This document shows positions 33,618-46,352 of a DNA stretch of 64,000 nt, piece by piece. This DNA is from Selaginella tamariscina (taxonomy: Eukaryota > Streptophyta > Lycopodiopsida > Selaginellales > Selaginellaceae). The stretch spans positions 1,137,314-1,201,313 of the forward strand of contig PUQB01000020.1 in the NCBI GenBank assembly GCA_003024785.1, written 5' to 3'. How positions within the stretch are numbered: the stretch's first letter is position 1; the number at the start of each line of letters is the position of its first letter. The notes beneath the pieces are model-generated. The model did not search any database and had not been told where the DNA came from. It worked only from the letters and a program-made list of their open reading frames with translations. The translations under genes and the position numbers were made by a program.

Positions 33618-36600
33618 TGTCATAGTTTTTACTATGACTCCTCTTTACTTTGGACGTTGACTGTTGTTACCTACTGTACTATGTTGACAAGCCCTAGATG
33701 TAGTGAGAAACAGCCCCGCTTAGTGCACTTAGGTGTTTAGGGGTAGTCCGGCCGGCTATCCTTAGATATCTCGAGAAACTCTAAGCGAAGGTAGCACTTA
33801 CCTTCTAGAAAACTCTTACCCTCGTTTTCCGTGTCCCTTGGATTAATGGCTAGTTCCGGTGAGTTCGGCATGTCGATATGCTTAGAAACACCCCCAGGTT
33901 TGACAGGTTAGGGTTTAGGGGTCGATGGATAACTCACCAAGTATGTTCCCTCTGGGAATGAGATTTCAGTGCTAGCCCACTTATGTAAACAGGAAAACAG
34001 GGGGGGGGCCTCTGTCACATAAATAAGGTAGTATATAGGAGTGAGGGTTCCTGGGTTCATGACTGAGCTCGTTACTCTTCTCCGGTGCAAGCTCTAGCTT
34101 GTGTCGTCAAGGCACAACCCTCTGTTGTGCCGCCCTAACTTCCAGATGCCAGGGGTACGTCCCACCTTCGGGGTAGCTTACCCTTAACGTTGGCGAATCC
34201 ATGCCTGGGAGGTCTTGTCGGAATGCACGTTCCAAGAGGCAGAGGTTGAGGCTTGTCTCCAGCCTCCTCCTCCACGTCAAGCTAGGTGTAGCACTCACAG
34301 CCAAGCAAGGCACATCCGTGTCCTTGTCCAACTGTGGGCGTGGGATCTTGTTTGACAGGTTCACAGTACCAATTCCTGAGGGTTCATTGAGGGGTTCTAG
34401 AGTTGGCATTTAGGAGCCACGTTTGTGGTACTTGGTGCAACTCTTGAATCTAAGGGCTATGGCATGATAGCCCACATCGGGGAAGGCAGTGTCACATGGA
34501 GATGTGACACTGGGCTAAATGTCACATGGTACAACGCCTGAGGCACGCCCTTTGGGGTTGTGTCATGGGCTTGTCGCCAAGGGGTTGGATACTCTAGCAA
34601 TAGGCATGCTTGTGCTTGCACTAGGGTGCTAAGCCTTGGGCATCCGCTCAAGGGAGGTTAGGTCTCATAACTAGGTGTGCTTTGGCACACTTGGCTAGGG
34701 GAGTGTTCTCCTTGGAATCAGGGTTGAACAACCTAAGCTCATTAGCAGAAGCCCTTTCGTGAGGCACTCGCAAGGTCATGTGCTTAGGGTTATCCCAAAC
34801 CTAGCCTTAGGGAGTTTGCTTAGCAGAACACTCGTGTCGCCTACGGCGCACACTCGTGTCCTCACTAAGTACTAGCCTAGGTCTAGGGTATAACTTGGCC
34901 ACTCAAACCCTTAGGGGTTAGTCGTGGTTCAGGGTACCCCTTGTCGCCCTAAAGGGGTTGTACTCCCGGATGAGGGTGATTCCTCAAGGGGTAAGTGACG
35001 ATGCCTTAGCTCTGTCACGGGGTATGTGTGGAACACACGTCTCCTTGATGGGGGTTAGGGCATGAGCCTGTCTAGGTCTTCTAGGGCAAGACCCTAAGTC
35101 AACTAGGGTTATCCCTCAAGGGTTTTGGGGGTAGACACTCTAGGGAGACTTAGGCTAAACCCTAAGTCAACTAGGGTTATCCCTCAAGGGTTCTGGGGGC
35201 AGACATTCTAGGGACTTAGGCTAAACCCTAAGTCTCTTCCACTTGGGCATTAGAGTCTAACCCTAGGGGTCGTTGGGGTTGTTCTGGGAAACTTAGCGTT
35301 GCTCACACAGGGTGATGACGCCAAATGGCCACATGGCAGCCACGTGTTGCCACGTGTTGGCCCTTTGGGTTAAAACTCTGACAATTGGTATCGGAGCCTA
35401 TTCTCTGCGGTCAGTAGGACTACCTAAAGTGTAGTGTATTTTAGGGTTTAGTTAGTTCTAAATTCTTGAAGTACTTATCACTTTCGGCTAATGTCTGAAT
35501 TCTGCGTGGAGAGTTGGTCCTGAGATCTATAACTCTTCAGAGTACACCTACTTCATAAGTGGGTGTGGGTTATGGACTTAGAAGGTAGCACTTGGAAGCA
35601 GCTTCCAAGTTGTATGCCAGGTTATTTTACCTTATGGTTGTCCAGGTTACTTTACCATTTACTTCACAAGACAAGGCATGTTAGTTTGTTCTGGCTTACA
35701 AACTAAGTCTTGTGAGTGGTCTTGTGATATCCTAAGTCTACACATTATTGAAAATTTTTTTTTTCTTTAAGGTGTTTGAATTTGGGATAACACATGATTG
35801 AGAACGTACAATGTCCTTTGAGTTTTGGCTATGTCAAGATTCAATATCAGGTTCAGCAATAGTGTTCAAACGGGGAAAACTTATGTTCAGAAGTGCATCT
35901 TTGACTTCGGAAGAAGGGGCATATTCAAACATAAGAATGAACACTACATTTTGACATAAAAGTGTTAAAATAAGCTCTCATTATAGTGCATGTTTCCGAG
36001 AGTGTAACTCTAGAAGCAGACTATGGTGATGAACTTTAATACAACAAAATGTCAAATATTAACATATGATGAATATGTTAAGCAGTTGGTTCGAAGATCC
36101 AATGTAATCAAAGTATTGTCCGATGTTCGCAATACTTTGATGACGCTAGCTGCAAGTAACATTAGGTGAAATAGTTTACTAAGTTCAAGTCCTGATTTGA
36201 ACAAAGTACAACTTGAAACCTTAGTTGGTTGTAAGCGCGCACTTGTATTCAAGTTAGCTAACTCAACTAACTTGATTATGAAGTTATCTCATGTGGGATC
36301 TTAAGAATGAGATAGAATAATATATTTTGGCAGTAGACGGATTTAATGTTGCATCCCTATCAATGCAACTTTTGGGATAGATGGCATGATCTATCAGAAA
36401 GAGTAATGTTGGAAACATACGTTTACATTTTTAGTTTACTGAGTAATGAAGACTTGCATAGTGAAGGCGTTCGGCGCACACTTGTGCATTTTCATTGTTA
36501 ACTCTTTAATCTTGAAATTGTAACGTTGTTTGCAATGTGGGGAGAAGTTCTTGAACAAGGGTGATTCCTTGGTTAAGAAGAGCATGATTTGGGATTCTTC

Positions 36601-39600
36601 ACTTTGTTTATCGACTAAGTAAGGAAACTTGCTAAGTTTGATAACTTATGTTGAGAATTACCAATGAGCTAGTAATAGTCGGATTTCCATTGGAGGTTTA
36701 AGTGCATGTACCTCCTCAGAGAGTCGGTGTTCGATGAGAATTGAAAGTTGATATTGATTTTCAATATCAATTTCATTTTAGAGTCGAATACGATTATTCA
36801 AAAGACGGTTTCTTGACTCTGCATCATGGTCGCAAATGTGGGCACTTAAAGAACAAATAAAGTATGTATCTTCAATCTTTCGGAATATTGAAAAATAGAA
36901 CTATTCTTGACTCAAGGTTTGATTGTATTCCTTGGGTTAGTTGTTAGTTCTATCTCAAGGTTTGATGGTGTTCCTTGAGTTGGTTCAATATTCTTGTAAG
37001 TATGATATTGTGTAGCGGGATTAGCTCAAGAAGATGGTGTCCCTTCTTGATGATTGTAGTTCAAGGTTCGTCCAATATCCGGTTCGAGAATATGAGGTTT
37101 CCTATCACCTCATCTGTTGAGATATTTATATTCTAAACTTTGGCAGAATTTGTGACAATCTTTTCAAGATTGTTATAAATGACTTGTCAAAGTATATATG
37201 ATATCTCTTCAATATTGAGTTTGGAGCGCTCAATATCAAACTTGGTTATGATCACATGAGGTGGCCGTAATCATATAATATAAAGACTCAAGTGGATTTG
37301 AGTCTGACACTTTGGTAAGGCACTACCTTAGTGTTATAACTTGAAACGTGTTTTCAAGTTAGTTGAGAAATGAACATTTCTCAATACATTGCTTGAGGGG
37401 CAATGTGATACTTTCTGGATTGCTAGGTGTCTAGAGTGAATAATGTATCTTTAGTTCAATGTACTGAACTAGATATTTTATTCATGTTTGGGGAGATCTA
37501 TTGAATTATAAGGTATGACTAAAACATTGAAGTTGATATCTTACTAAATCAATTAGATGAACCAGACACTAGTTCATGATTCCTCTTAGTCTCTGAACAA
37601 AGTTCCTCGAAATACTGTCGTAACATTATATTTCCGTCTCAAAATTGAAGTTCGGTTCATGTAAAAAGACCATGTCTATTATAGTTGTAGCATTTCGATA
37701 AATTGATATGATTGTAAGTTTATATCCACTAGTATAACAACTAGTTGATAAGCTTAGGATTTGAACGTTAAAACGATCATTATCCATTCAAAGTATCAAT
37801 ATCGAAATTGCAACTGTTTATAGAATAAGGATTAGTTTAAAAGATGTTTATCAAAACACTAATTGCTTCAATTAGTGAAAATGCTATACTTCGGTATAGT
37901 GTTGAGAAACATTTACGAAATCAGTTTAAGAGTTGGAAATAAATATAATGTTATGGAGCGTGCAGTATTTGAATTCAGAGAGACTCTTATCGTGGAAACT
38001 AAGTCTTAAAATTTGGTATTTTAAACTTAGTGAGATAAAGAGTTAGGAAGTATTGAACGGCATCTAGTATGATGTGCTCTTTGGGAATGAGTACAATGAG
38101 ATGACAATTAAGAGACGTGTTATCTAAAGGTTGTCGATTGAGGCACTAGAGATGGGTTGAATTTCCTGGTTTCCACATTAGTTTGTAAGAAAGGTATGTT
38201 AGCTTATCTGGTCCCTGAACTGGTCGGTGTTATGAAAGAGTACAAAGATGGTTGTGAAAGACAAATGGTAAGGCTATCACACTTGGTCACGGATTTGACT
38301 GAATTTGATTCCTATCGGGAATAAATTTATGTTAATAACACACCAAGTGAATGGCAGTTAGATTGGAAGACCTTGTTGTATACATGTGTACAGCCATGCG
38401 CCTCTGTGATCGCCTCTGGCCAGATTGACATGTTTACAAAGAACAGGGTTTTAGACTTGTACTCTTATATCGGAAAAGAGCTTGATTCCGATAAAAGTCT
38501 CATACTTAGTCTGGCGTAGCTATATACTAATGAGAGATAGGTATAGTAGCAGACCCTTATGAAAAGGGGTAATGAGAAGCACCGAGGGATGCAGAGATGT
38601 AAGCTATAATATCGTAACATGTGGAGATGTGGGACCATTGGAAAATAAAGAAATGCGAAGGTGTTTGGTCAAGCATTTGAGAAGTGCTTGTTGTGTGTTA
38701 GACGACAGAGGTCGTCAACAGCATTTAATATTAAGGAATAAAGCAAGTCTTTATTTCTTGTTAACCAAGGGGCCGGCAACAACACTAACTAGAGGCCTCC
38801 AATATAAATTCTAGTTAAGTAAAGAAATTAACCAGTGTTGTGTGCGTCGGGTGACAGACTTTGCAGACGTGCAAAAAAAAGGTTCCAAGTGACTTCATGT
38901 CGCAGGTGGTGCCTCCGGCAGCTGGGTTTACGACTCAGTGAACGACGGTTCTGAAGTACTTGGTTTCGCGTAATGCAAGGGGGGTAATAAAACTTATGTG
39001 AACTTTTGGCTGACTCCGCATAGAGTGATATGTTAGTTTTGGTTAATTTTTCTAACATTATCTAGTCTTGGAGTTGGACGTCAACGAGGACGTTGACATT
39101 TTCAAAGGCGGGGAGTGTGTCATAGTTTTTACTATGACTCCCTTTACTTTGGACGTTGACTGTTGTTACCTACTGTACTATGTTGATAAGCCCTAGATGT
39201 AGTGAGAAACAGCCCGCTTAGTGCACTTAGGTGTTTAGGGGTGTCCGGCCGGTGTCTTATTATATTGAGAAACTCTAGCGAAGTAGCACTTACCTTCTAG
39301 AAAACTCTTACCTTCGTTTTCCGTGTCCCGGTTGGATTAATGGCTAGTTCCGGTGAGTTCGGCATGTCGGATATGCTTAGAAACCCCCAGGTTTGACAGG
39401 TTAGGGTTTAGGGGTCGATGGATAACTCACCAAGTATGTTCCCTCTGGGAATGAGATTTCAGTGCTAGCCCACTTATGTAAACAGGAAAACAGGGGGGGG
39501 GGCCTCTGTCACATAAATAAGGTAGTAGTAGTGAGGGTTCCTGGGTTCATGACTGAGCTCGTTACTCTTCTCCCGGTGCAAGCTCTAGCTTGTGTCGTCA

Positions 39601-40873
39601 AGGCACAACCCTCTGTTGTGCCGCCCTAACTTCCAGATGCCAGGGGTACGTCCCACCTTCGGGGTAGCTTACCCTTAACGTTGGCGAATCCATGCCTGGG
39701 AGGTCTTGTCGGAATGCACGTTCCAAGAGGCAGAGGTTGAGGCTTGTCTCCAGCCTCCTCCTCCACGTCAAGCTAGGTGTAGCACTCAGCCAAGCAAGGC
39801 ACATCCGTGTCCTTGTCCAACTGTGGGCGTGGGATCTTGTTTGACAGGTTCACAGTTACCATTCCTGAGGGTTCATTGAGGGGTTCTAGAGTTGGCATTT
39901 AGGAGCCACGTTTGTGGTACTTGGTGCAACTCTTGAATCTAAGGGCTATGGCATGATAGCCCACATCGGGGAAGGCAGTGTCACATGGAGATGTGACACT
40001 GGGCTAAACGTCACATGGTACAACGCCTGAGGCACGCCCTTTGGGGTTATGTCATGGGCTTGTCGCCAAGGGGTTGGATACTCTAGCAAATAGGCATGCT
40101 TGTGCTTGCACTAGGGTGCTAAGCCTTGGGCATCGCTCAAGGGAGGTTAGGTCTCGTAACTAGGTGTGCTTTGGCACACTTGGCTAGGGGAGTGTTCTCC
40201 TTGGAATCAAGGTTGAACAACCTAAGCTCATTAGCAGAAGCCCTTTCGTGAGGCACTCGCAAGGTCATGTGCTTAGGGTTATCCCAAACCTAGCCTTAGG
40301 GAGTTTGCTTAGCAGAACACTCGTGTCGCCTACGGCACACACTCGTGTCCTCACTAAGTACTAGCCCTAGGTCTAGGGTATAACTTGGCCACTCAAACCC
40401 TTAGGGGTTAGTCGTGGTTCAGGGTACCCCTTGTCGCCCTAAAGGGGTTGTACTCCCGGATGAGGGTGATTCCTCAAGGGGTAAGTGACGATGCCTTAGC
40501 TCTGTCAGGGGTATGTGTGGAACACACGTCTCCTTGATGGGGGTTAGGGCATGAGCCTGTCTAGGTCTTCTAGGGCAAGACCCTAAGTCAACTAGGGTTA
40601 TCCCTCAAGGGTTTTGGGGGTAGACACTCTAGGGAGACTTAGGCTAAACCCTAAGTCAACTAGGGTTATCCCTCAAGGGTTTTGGGGGCAGACATTCTAG
40701 GAGACTTAGGCTAAACCCTAAGTCTCTGTCCACTTGGGCATTAGAGTCTAACCCTAGGGGTCGTTGGGGTTGTTCTGGGAAACTTAGCGTTGCTCACACA
40801 GGGTGATGACGCCAAATGGCCACTGGCAGCCACGTGTTGCCACGTGTTGGCCCTTTGGGTTAAAACTCTGACA
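33618..40873 (+). mobile_element. Non-coding large LTR element (LARD-like) nested in the gypsy RT gene
   Basis: LTRs 33618-35383 and 39118-40873 (1766 and 1756 bp) are nearly identical, beginning TGTCATAG and ending CTCTGACA. The perfect 5-bp target duplication GCAAA sits at 33613-33617 and 40874-40878. TTGGTATCGGAGCC follows the left LTR and a purine tract AAAGGCGGGGAG precedes the right one. The 3.7-kb interior (35384-39117) has no ORF above about 80 residues and no gag or pol motif on either strand. It must depend on enzymes from another element. High LTR identity makes it younger than its host element. Confidence 0.95.
35091..35238 (+). repeat. ~68-bp tandem repeat inside the LTR (left copy)
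   Basis: Two full units and one partial unit start ACCCTAAGTC at 35091, 35159 and 35225. Each contains the word pair CTAGGGTTATCCCTCAAGGGTT, with inverted CCCTNNAAGGG symmetry. The same array occurs in the right LTR at about 40578-40725. Confidence 0.9.
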
Positions 40874-42914
40874 GCAAATGTGCATTTGCTCAGTGCGAAG
40901 TGGAGTATTTGGGTCACATTGTGACGCCAAGTGGAGTGAAGATTGATCCACAGAAGGTGGCAGTGGTGGAGTAGATGGCCAGTTCCTAGCAATGCACAAG
41001 AGTTACGGAGTTTCTTGGGCATGGCTAGTTATTACTGACAGTATGTCAAGGATTATGCCAAGAAAGGTTCTCCGTTAACTAGGTTGTTGAGGAAGGACGT
41101 TCTCTTTGCATGAGTGCTTCAGAGGAGAGCAGTTTTCAAGCTTTGAAACAAGCTTTGGTACGTGCACCAGTTTTATGTATTGCAGATCCCTCTAAGCCTT
41201 ATGAGGTATCGTGTGATGCAAGTGGAGTGACCATTGGAGCTGTACTTATGCAAGAGGGAAGGCTTATTGCTTATGAGAGTCGTACTTTGAATCCTGTAGA
41301 GCAACGATACTCAACGTATGAGCAAGAACTACTGGTTATTATTAATGCATTACAAGTTTGGAGGCACTATCTTTATGGTGCAAGTTTCAAGGTGTTTACA
41401 GATCACAAGCCTTTGGTGTATCTGTTCACATAGAAAGAGTTAAACTCTCGGCAAGCTCGCTGGATGGTTAAGCTCATGGAGTTTGGCGAATTTCCTATTG
41501 AGCATCGCGCAGGAAAGGCTAACGTGGTGGCAGATGCTTTGTCACGCGTTAAGAGAGCCACAGTAGTGGGAGAATTCCAAACACGCTTATGTAATGCATT
41601 AACAAGGACAGTTAGTGAGTTCTAACCAAGTAGTTCAAGCACAAAACGCCGAGGTGCAGGAGCTCAGAGGACAGTTAGAGCCACCATTCTCATTTCAGGA
41701 TGGGGTTTTGTACTACAATGGCCGTGTGTACCTTCCTCGTGTGGACCATTTGATCAACCAGGTACTTATTTTCATCATTTTGGGGGGAGGAAAACGTATG
41801 AGTTGATCAAGAGGAGGTTCTACTGGAGGAATATGAAAGCTGATATCATAGAGTACTGTAGGACTTGTGACAAGTGTTAGCAAGTAAAGGTGCCCAGGGA
41901 GAAACCAAGTGGGCTATTAGTACCATTGCTTATTCTAGATAGGCGATGGGGCAGTATCTCTATGGACTTTGTCACCCATTTACTAAGGACACAGAGGCAG
42001 AATGAACAGGTGTGGGTCATTATGGACAGGTTGATAAAGTTTGTCAAGTTAGTTCCCTTAGGAAGAATGTGAATGCATCCGAGCTAGCTACGATGTATTT
42101 ACAACATGTATTTCCTATCCACGAATTTCCAGATGATATTGTAGTGATAGGGACTCCAAGTTCACTTCTAGCTTTGGAGAGGGCTTTTCTAAGTGCATAG
42201 AAGTGAAGTTTAAGCTGTGTAGTGGAAATCATCCCGAAACAGATGGGCAAACAGAGGTGAACCAAGTTCTAGAAGATATGCTAAGTGCACTATTAACCAA
42301 AATAAAGGCTAGTGGGACAAGTATATTCCTTACTCGAGTTTGCTTATAATAACAACCAGGCACAGGACATGAGTCCATACTATGCTATGTTTGGACGGCA
42401 TCCAAAATAGCTTTTGAGCTCGGTTTAGCAAGTAAGAAGGCTCAAGGCAACATGGATGAGGAAACTAAAGATCTGAGTGTTGAACTTGGAAACATTTAGA
42501 GTTTGTGCAAGAAGAACTTACAAGCAGCTCAGAGCCAAGCTATCAAGTTTGCTAATGAGCACAGAAGCTTCCGAGAGTTCCAAATGGGGGATTATGTATA
42601 TCTCTGTGTGGTATTTGCCACACATGTAAGGCGGAACACAGTTGTGGCCTTACGAAAGGAACACAATAATAAGTTGTCTCCCAGGTACTCAGGTCCTTAT
42701 GAGATTCTAGAGCTATCGGTAAAGTGGCATATCGATTACGGCTGCCAAAAGGAGTGAGGGTGCACCCAGTGTTTCACGTTAACCAGTTAAAGAGAGTACT
42801 CACAAGTAATGAGTCCCGGGTAGATTCTTTGTGGATGTATAAGGCTAATGATACAGGACCAATTGAGTAAGTTATATTGCCCTTGAGGACAAGGACTTGT
42901 TAATGGGGAAGGAT
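40874..42914 (+). pseudogene. gypsy RT end, RNase H and integrase (broken)
   Basis: Resumes the interrupted RT, then 'RSFLGMASYYRQYVKDYAKK'. RNase H has 'SCDASGVTIGAVLMQEGRL', 'YSTYEQELLVIINALQVW' and 'VFTDHKPLVYL'. Integrase zinc and core pieces: 'GGRKTYELIKRRFYWRNM', 'CRTCDKC', 'ISMDFVTHLL' and 'PETDGQTEVNQVLEDML'-like sequence near 42235. The C-terminus is '[13 protein letters not shown]' and '[13 protein letters not shown]'. Many stops; no chromodomain was seen. Confidence 0.85.
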
Positions 42915-43093
42915 TGTTATGACCCATATAACGAATTAAAGAATATTCCTTAAAAAGGTGATCTAAGAGAGAATTAAGGACACACTATTATTGGAAGTCT
43001 TTATTGGAGAGCAGCGTGTGGAGAATAGAGACGCTCAGGGGAGGTCGGGTGGTCTTATGAGGGTCTCTAGATTGTACGTAATGGTGCCTAACA

Positions 43094-44670
43094 TGTATAA
43101 AGTTTTTTTACTTAAATATTGTTTTTTTCAATGGCAGTGTGTTTATCCATTTGGTTGTGATGGTGCAAAAGGGGGGACATGAATCCATTTTGAATCCATT
43201 TGATACATGATATAACACCATTGTGAAAAACATTAAATATTAGAAGAAAATATTGGTATTTCAAATATTTTATTTAACGGTTTTTCTAAGCGTTGGGGTT
43301 ATGAAAAATTTGCTCCACTATTCACAATGATGCTATTGATTCTCACCAAACGTCCTTTACATGTTCACACGGACTTGGAAAATGTTTTTTGTTGGTGTTA
43401 CAATTGGAAGGAATGTTTTGTAATGTGGACATGGATTTGGTATTCTATTTGCTAGAGATATTGTTTTGATAAACTTTCTTAATATAAGGATGATACCGAT
43501 CGTGACGATGAACATGAACTCCTAGAAAGACTAGCCCACATCACACAAGAAGAAAGAATTAGAAAGTCTATGTAATTGGAAGCAAATGGAAACATAAGAG
43601 AGTATTAACAAATAAGATTCAACACGGTCTTCATACGGTTAGCTAACCAACTATCAAACGTTGTTGAGACACAAGGGTGAAAAAGGGTAAAAGAGTCGTG
43701 TTCTAAGGTAAACAAACGAAGGGATCTCATGTGCGCCGCATTTGCTTGTAAATTCACTAGTGTATCTTTTATACAAATCTAAATAATTAATTTATGTATT
43801 TGCCATTTGTAAATTCATTGGTGTATCTTCCATACAAGTTTGGATAATTAATGTATGTATTCGCCGCCACCAGTACATGTGTGAGCGGCAATTTGCATAT
43901 GAGTTTTTACATTGTTATATACATAATATTTTCATCCGTCGGTTCAAAAAAAGCGCACAAATCACATTAAATACCATAACCATAATTAACCAGGATTATT
44001 ATTCTATCTATACATATCCTTTAAACTCAATCATAAACACTTTTTAATGTGTATTATAATTGAGATTCATAATTGAGATTCTTTCCATATGTTAAATTGT
44101 ACTTCAGCACCGAACACAATAAGTGTCATGAACATAAGTAAAAGTTATAAAAGAATATTATTACTGTAGAGATCCTCGGGTATTAGAAGAATATTTTCTA
44201 AAATTCAGTACGGCCGTGAAATCTTGCACTTGCGCGTAGCGTGCATACGGACGAGCGCGTAAATAGTCACCCCAAATAAAGTGTATACTTGTTTATTTCA
44301 GTAGCAAACTAAAGAATTGAACTCGTGACTTAATAACTTAATCTTAAGTTATTAATCGAAGCTAAACAGATTAATCTTCCTAATATTAAATATGATATAA
44401 ATATTATCAGTAAAGTTTATGAAAGATAATTAAGATAATTAAACATATTAAAACGAGATCAGAGTTGTATATTAAATGTATATTACATCCACACATGCAT
44501 AGATATGCATCGTAAGAGCATATATATTCCTATATTACATAAAGAGGACACATACACATGCAAAACGCACACGCACACACAAAGTTTTATAAAAAATTTA
44601 AGTATAAAAATCAAAACTTAATAGTTTTCAAATAAATATTTTCATTTAAAAATACATACATATATATTTG
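43094..44670. other. Intergenic stretch with a 61-bp direct repeat
   Basis: A two-copy repeat starting TTGTAAATTCA lies at 43746 and 43807 (period 61). A short stretch near 43480-43600 has a charged translation but is broken by stops. Otherwise AT-rich, with no gene. Confidence 0.5.
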
Positions 44671-45976
44671 CTATGCCTGCAGGTAGGAATTGAACCCCAA
44701 GTAAGGTGTTCTAGGAAAATCAACGATCCCAGTGAAACCGGGTTCAATCACACGGTTCTTGTCAGCCTCGTATTTTTCTACCACTTTATCAAACCCTATA
44801 AGCTCCCTCAATGGAGGTGGTTGCTCCACAACAGGTTTTACAATCTACCATAAAAAAAAACGTATTTTATATATATATACAATACATTAACCATTTTTAA
44901 TTAATCGATCTCATTTTAAAGTCATGTCAGATAAATATAACATAAAAAATGAATGCATTTATAAATCGAATCATTTGATAAATTATTTTCTAACTACATC
45001 GTTGATTATCTTATGGAACTATACTCTATAATTATATCAGTTATATATGTACAAAATGTAGGTAGCAAGTTAACATAATATTAATGCTAAATTACCAAAA
45101 TTAAGCAAATTATTAATACCTTAATGTGAGGACGATTAAAGTCCTTTAATTCAGGACAATACATTCAAGTCTGTCCTTCTCCTTGTAAGGAGGGTTCAAA
45201 GTGGTTACCACGTCACTCCAGAACATGAAATCTGTGAGTTCGTTACACTCTCTTAGATCGAGTTCTTTCAACCCCCTCACCACAATGTGTGCAGTCTTCA
45301 GGTTGATGCACCTCGCGAGTGATACTCTCTCCAAAGAATTCGACTGCAATTATATATGTGTGTGTGCGCATGTGTAAATCATATATAATACCTCGATCAT
45401 GACATAATGTAGTGCAGCACAACATGATAAATCGAGCTCTTTGAGATTCGGAGCTACTGTATATGGTGACATTACATATTTCGTGAGGAATTTGGCTCCC
45501 CGGAGCTCCAATTTTTCCTGAACCATGGTATTCGGTATATAATAAATTAATATAGTGGATCTTACCAGTAGAGGACGAGGTACACTGAAGAGCTCGCTTA
45601 TGAAGGGCTCGTCAACTCTCGAGTTCCAGATTATAGATAGCTGAAACACACTTACCACAAAAGTTGTGTGTTGTGTATGTATATGTGTGTACATAGTGTA
45701 TTTATATGCACATACCAAACTGCAGGCAGCAAGGACGTTAGCACGAGTCTCAGCAAATGCAGGTGAAATTGTCGGATCTGGCAAGGATTCGAGAGGCCTC
45801 TCCCATTTTCCATTTCCAAGGGCCTGAAGAACATCCCATACATATATATATATATATATAATAGATAGAGAGAGGAGAGAGAGAGAGAGAGATTATGAAG
45901 ACTGCACCTTTTGCCATCCGGAATCTGGCTTGGGTGCACCACCCTTCTTGCCTTTCTTGCCCTTCTTGGGCGCCAT
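44671..45976 (-). CDS. LRR/RNI-like protein, 6 exons, family not identified
   Basis: Exons (minus): 45976-45908, 45823-45716, 45640-45566, 45517-45392, 45343-45120, 44844-44671, all GT-AG. Exon lengths 69, 108, 75, 126 and 174 nt are multiples of three; exon 5 is 224 nt, one short. In exon 5 the frame breaks near 45155, after 'KEKDRLEC'. A single added base would rejoin it to 'CPELKDFNRPHIK', which leads cleanly into exon 6 ('IVKPVVEQPPPLREL'). The protein would be about 258 residues. It starts with a Lys/Gly-rich segment ('MAPKKGKKGKKGGAPKPDSG') and contains leucine-rich cores 'LEKLELRGAKFL', 'NLKELDLSCCAAL' and 'LKELDLRECNELTDF', as in F-box/LRR-type RNI proteins, but no F-box is seen. It ends 'YLGFNSYLQA'. 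Function unknown; protein-protein binding is likely. Confidence 0.8.
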
Positions 45977-46352
45977 AGCTGCAGATCTTCATTCCTATTG
46001 CCATGTTCTTCATTCTTCATTCGGCGGGACGCATCCCTCAGTCTGGATGGATCACTGCCGTCCAATTTAAAATTCTTAACCCTAAAATGTTTCATAACAA
46101 ATTAAACTTTTAATACCGTTATTATTTTAATATGCTGATTAAATAATACCTGGAAATTTCAAATTTAAACTTCATGCATTTCAAAACTAAATATTAAAAT
46201 CAAATTTTTATAATTACTCTAAACACGTAACCAAAATCAGAAATAAACTTTATTCTATTTCATTTTAAATTTATTATTACTAAATATATTCTAAGTATAA
46301 ATTTAAAACTTCCAAAGATATATAGTAGGAAACGTAATATCACACAGATGCG
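45977..46352. promoter_or_regulatory. Divergent promoter region between the LRR-like gene and PPR gene A
   Basis: 376 bp, AT-rich toward the PPR side. A telo-box-like AACCCTAAA lies at 46079-46087. No further element is assigned. Confidence 0.4.

Larger units (their letters stand above)
31120..43093 (+). mobile_element. Ty3/gypsy element, split by a nested LTR element
   Basis: LTRs 31120-31328 and 42915-43093 share TGTTATGACCCATATAAC at the start and TAACA at the end. The right copy has a ~30-bp internal deletion. A primer-binding-like TTTGGTATCGGAGGCG follows the left LTR, and a purine tract GGGGAAGGA precedes the right one. Flanks TATAT (31115-31119) and TGTAT (43094-43098) match at 4 of 5 positions. 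Frames carry frequent stops and shifts, so it is inactive and older than its nested guest. Confidence 0.9.

Noticed and set aside
35384-39117. Hidden gag-pol in the nested element
   Set aside because: Looked on both strands for DSG, zinc-knuckle, YxDD/FLDD and integrase motifs; none seen.
44676-44780. tRNA-like words ('gaattgaacccc') near 44690
   Set aside because: No cloverleaf forms, and the segment is the last exon of the LRR-like gene on the minus strand.
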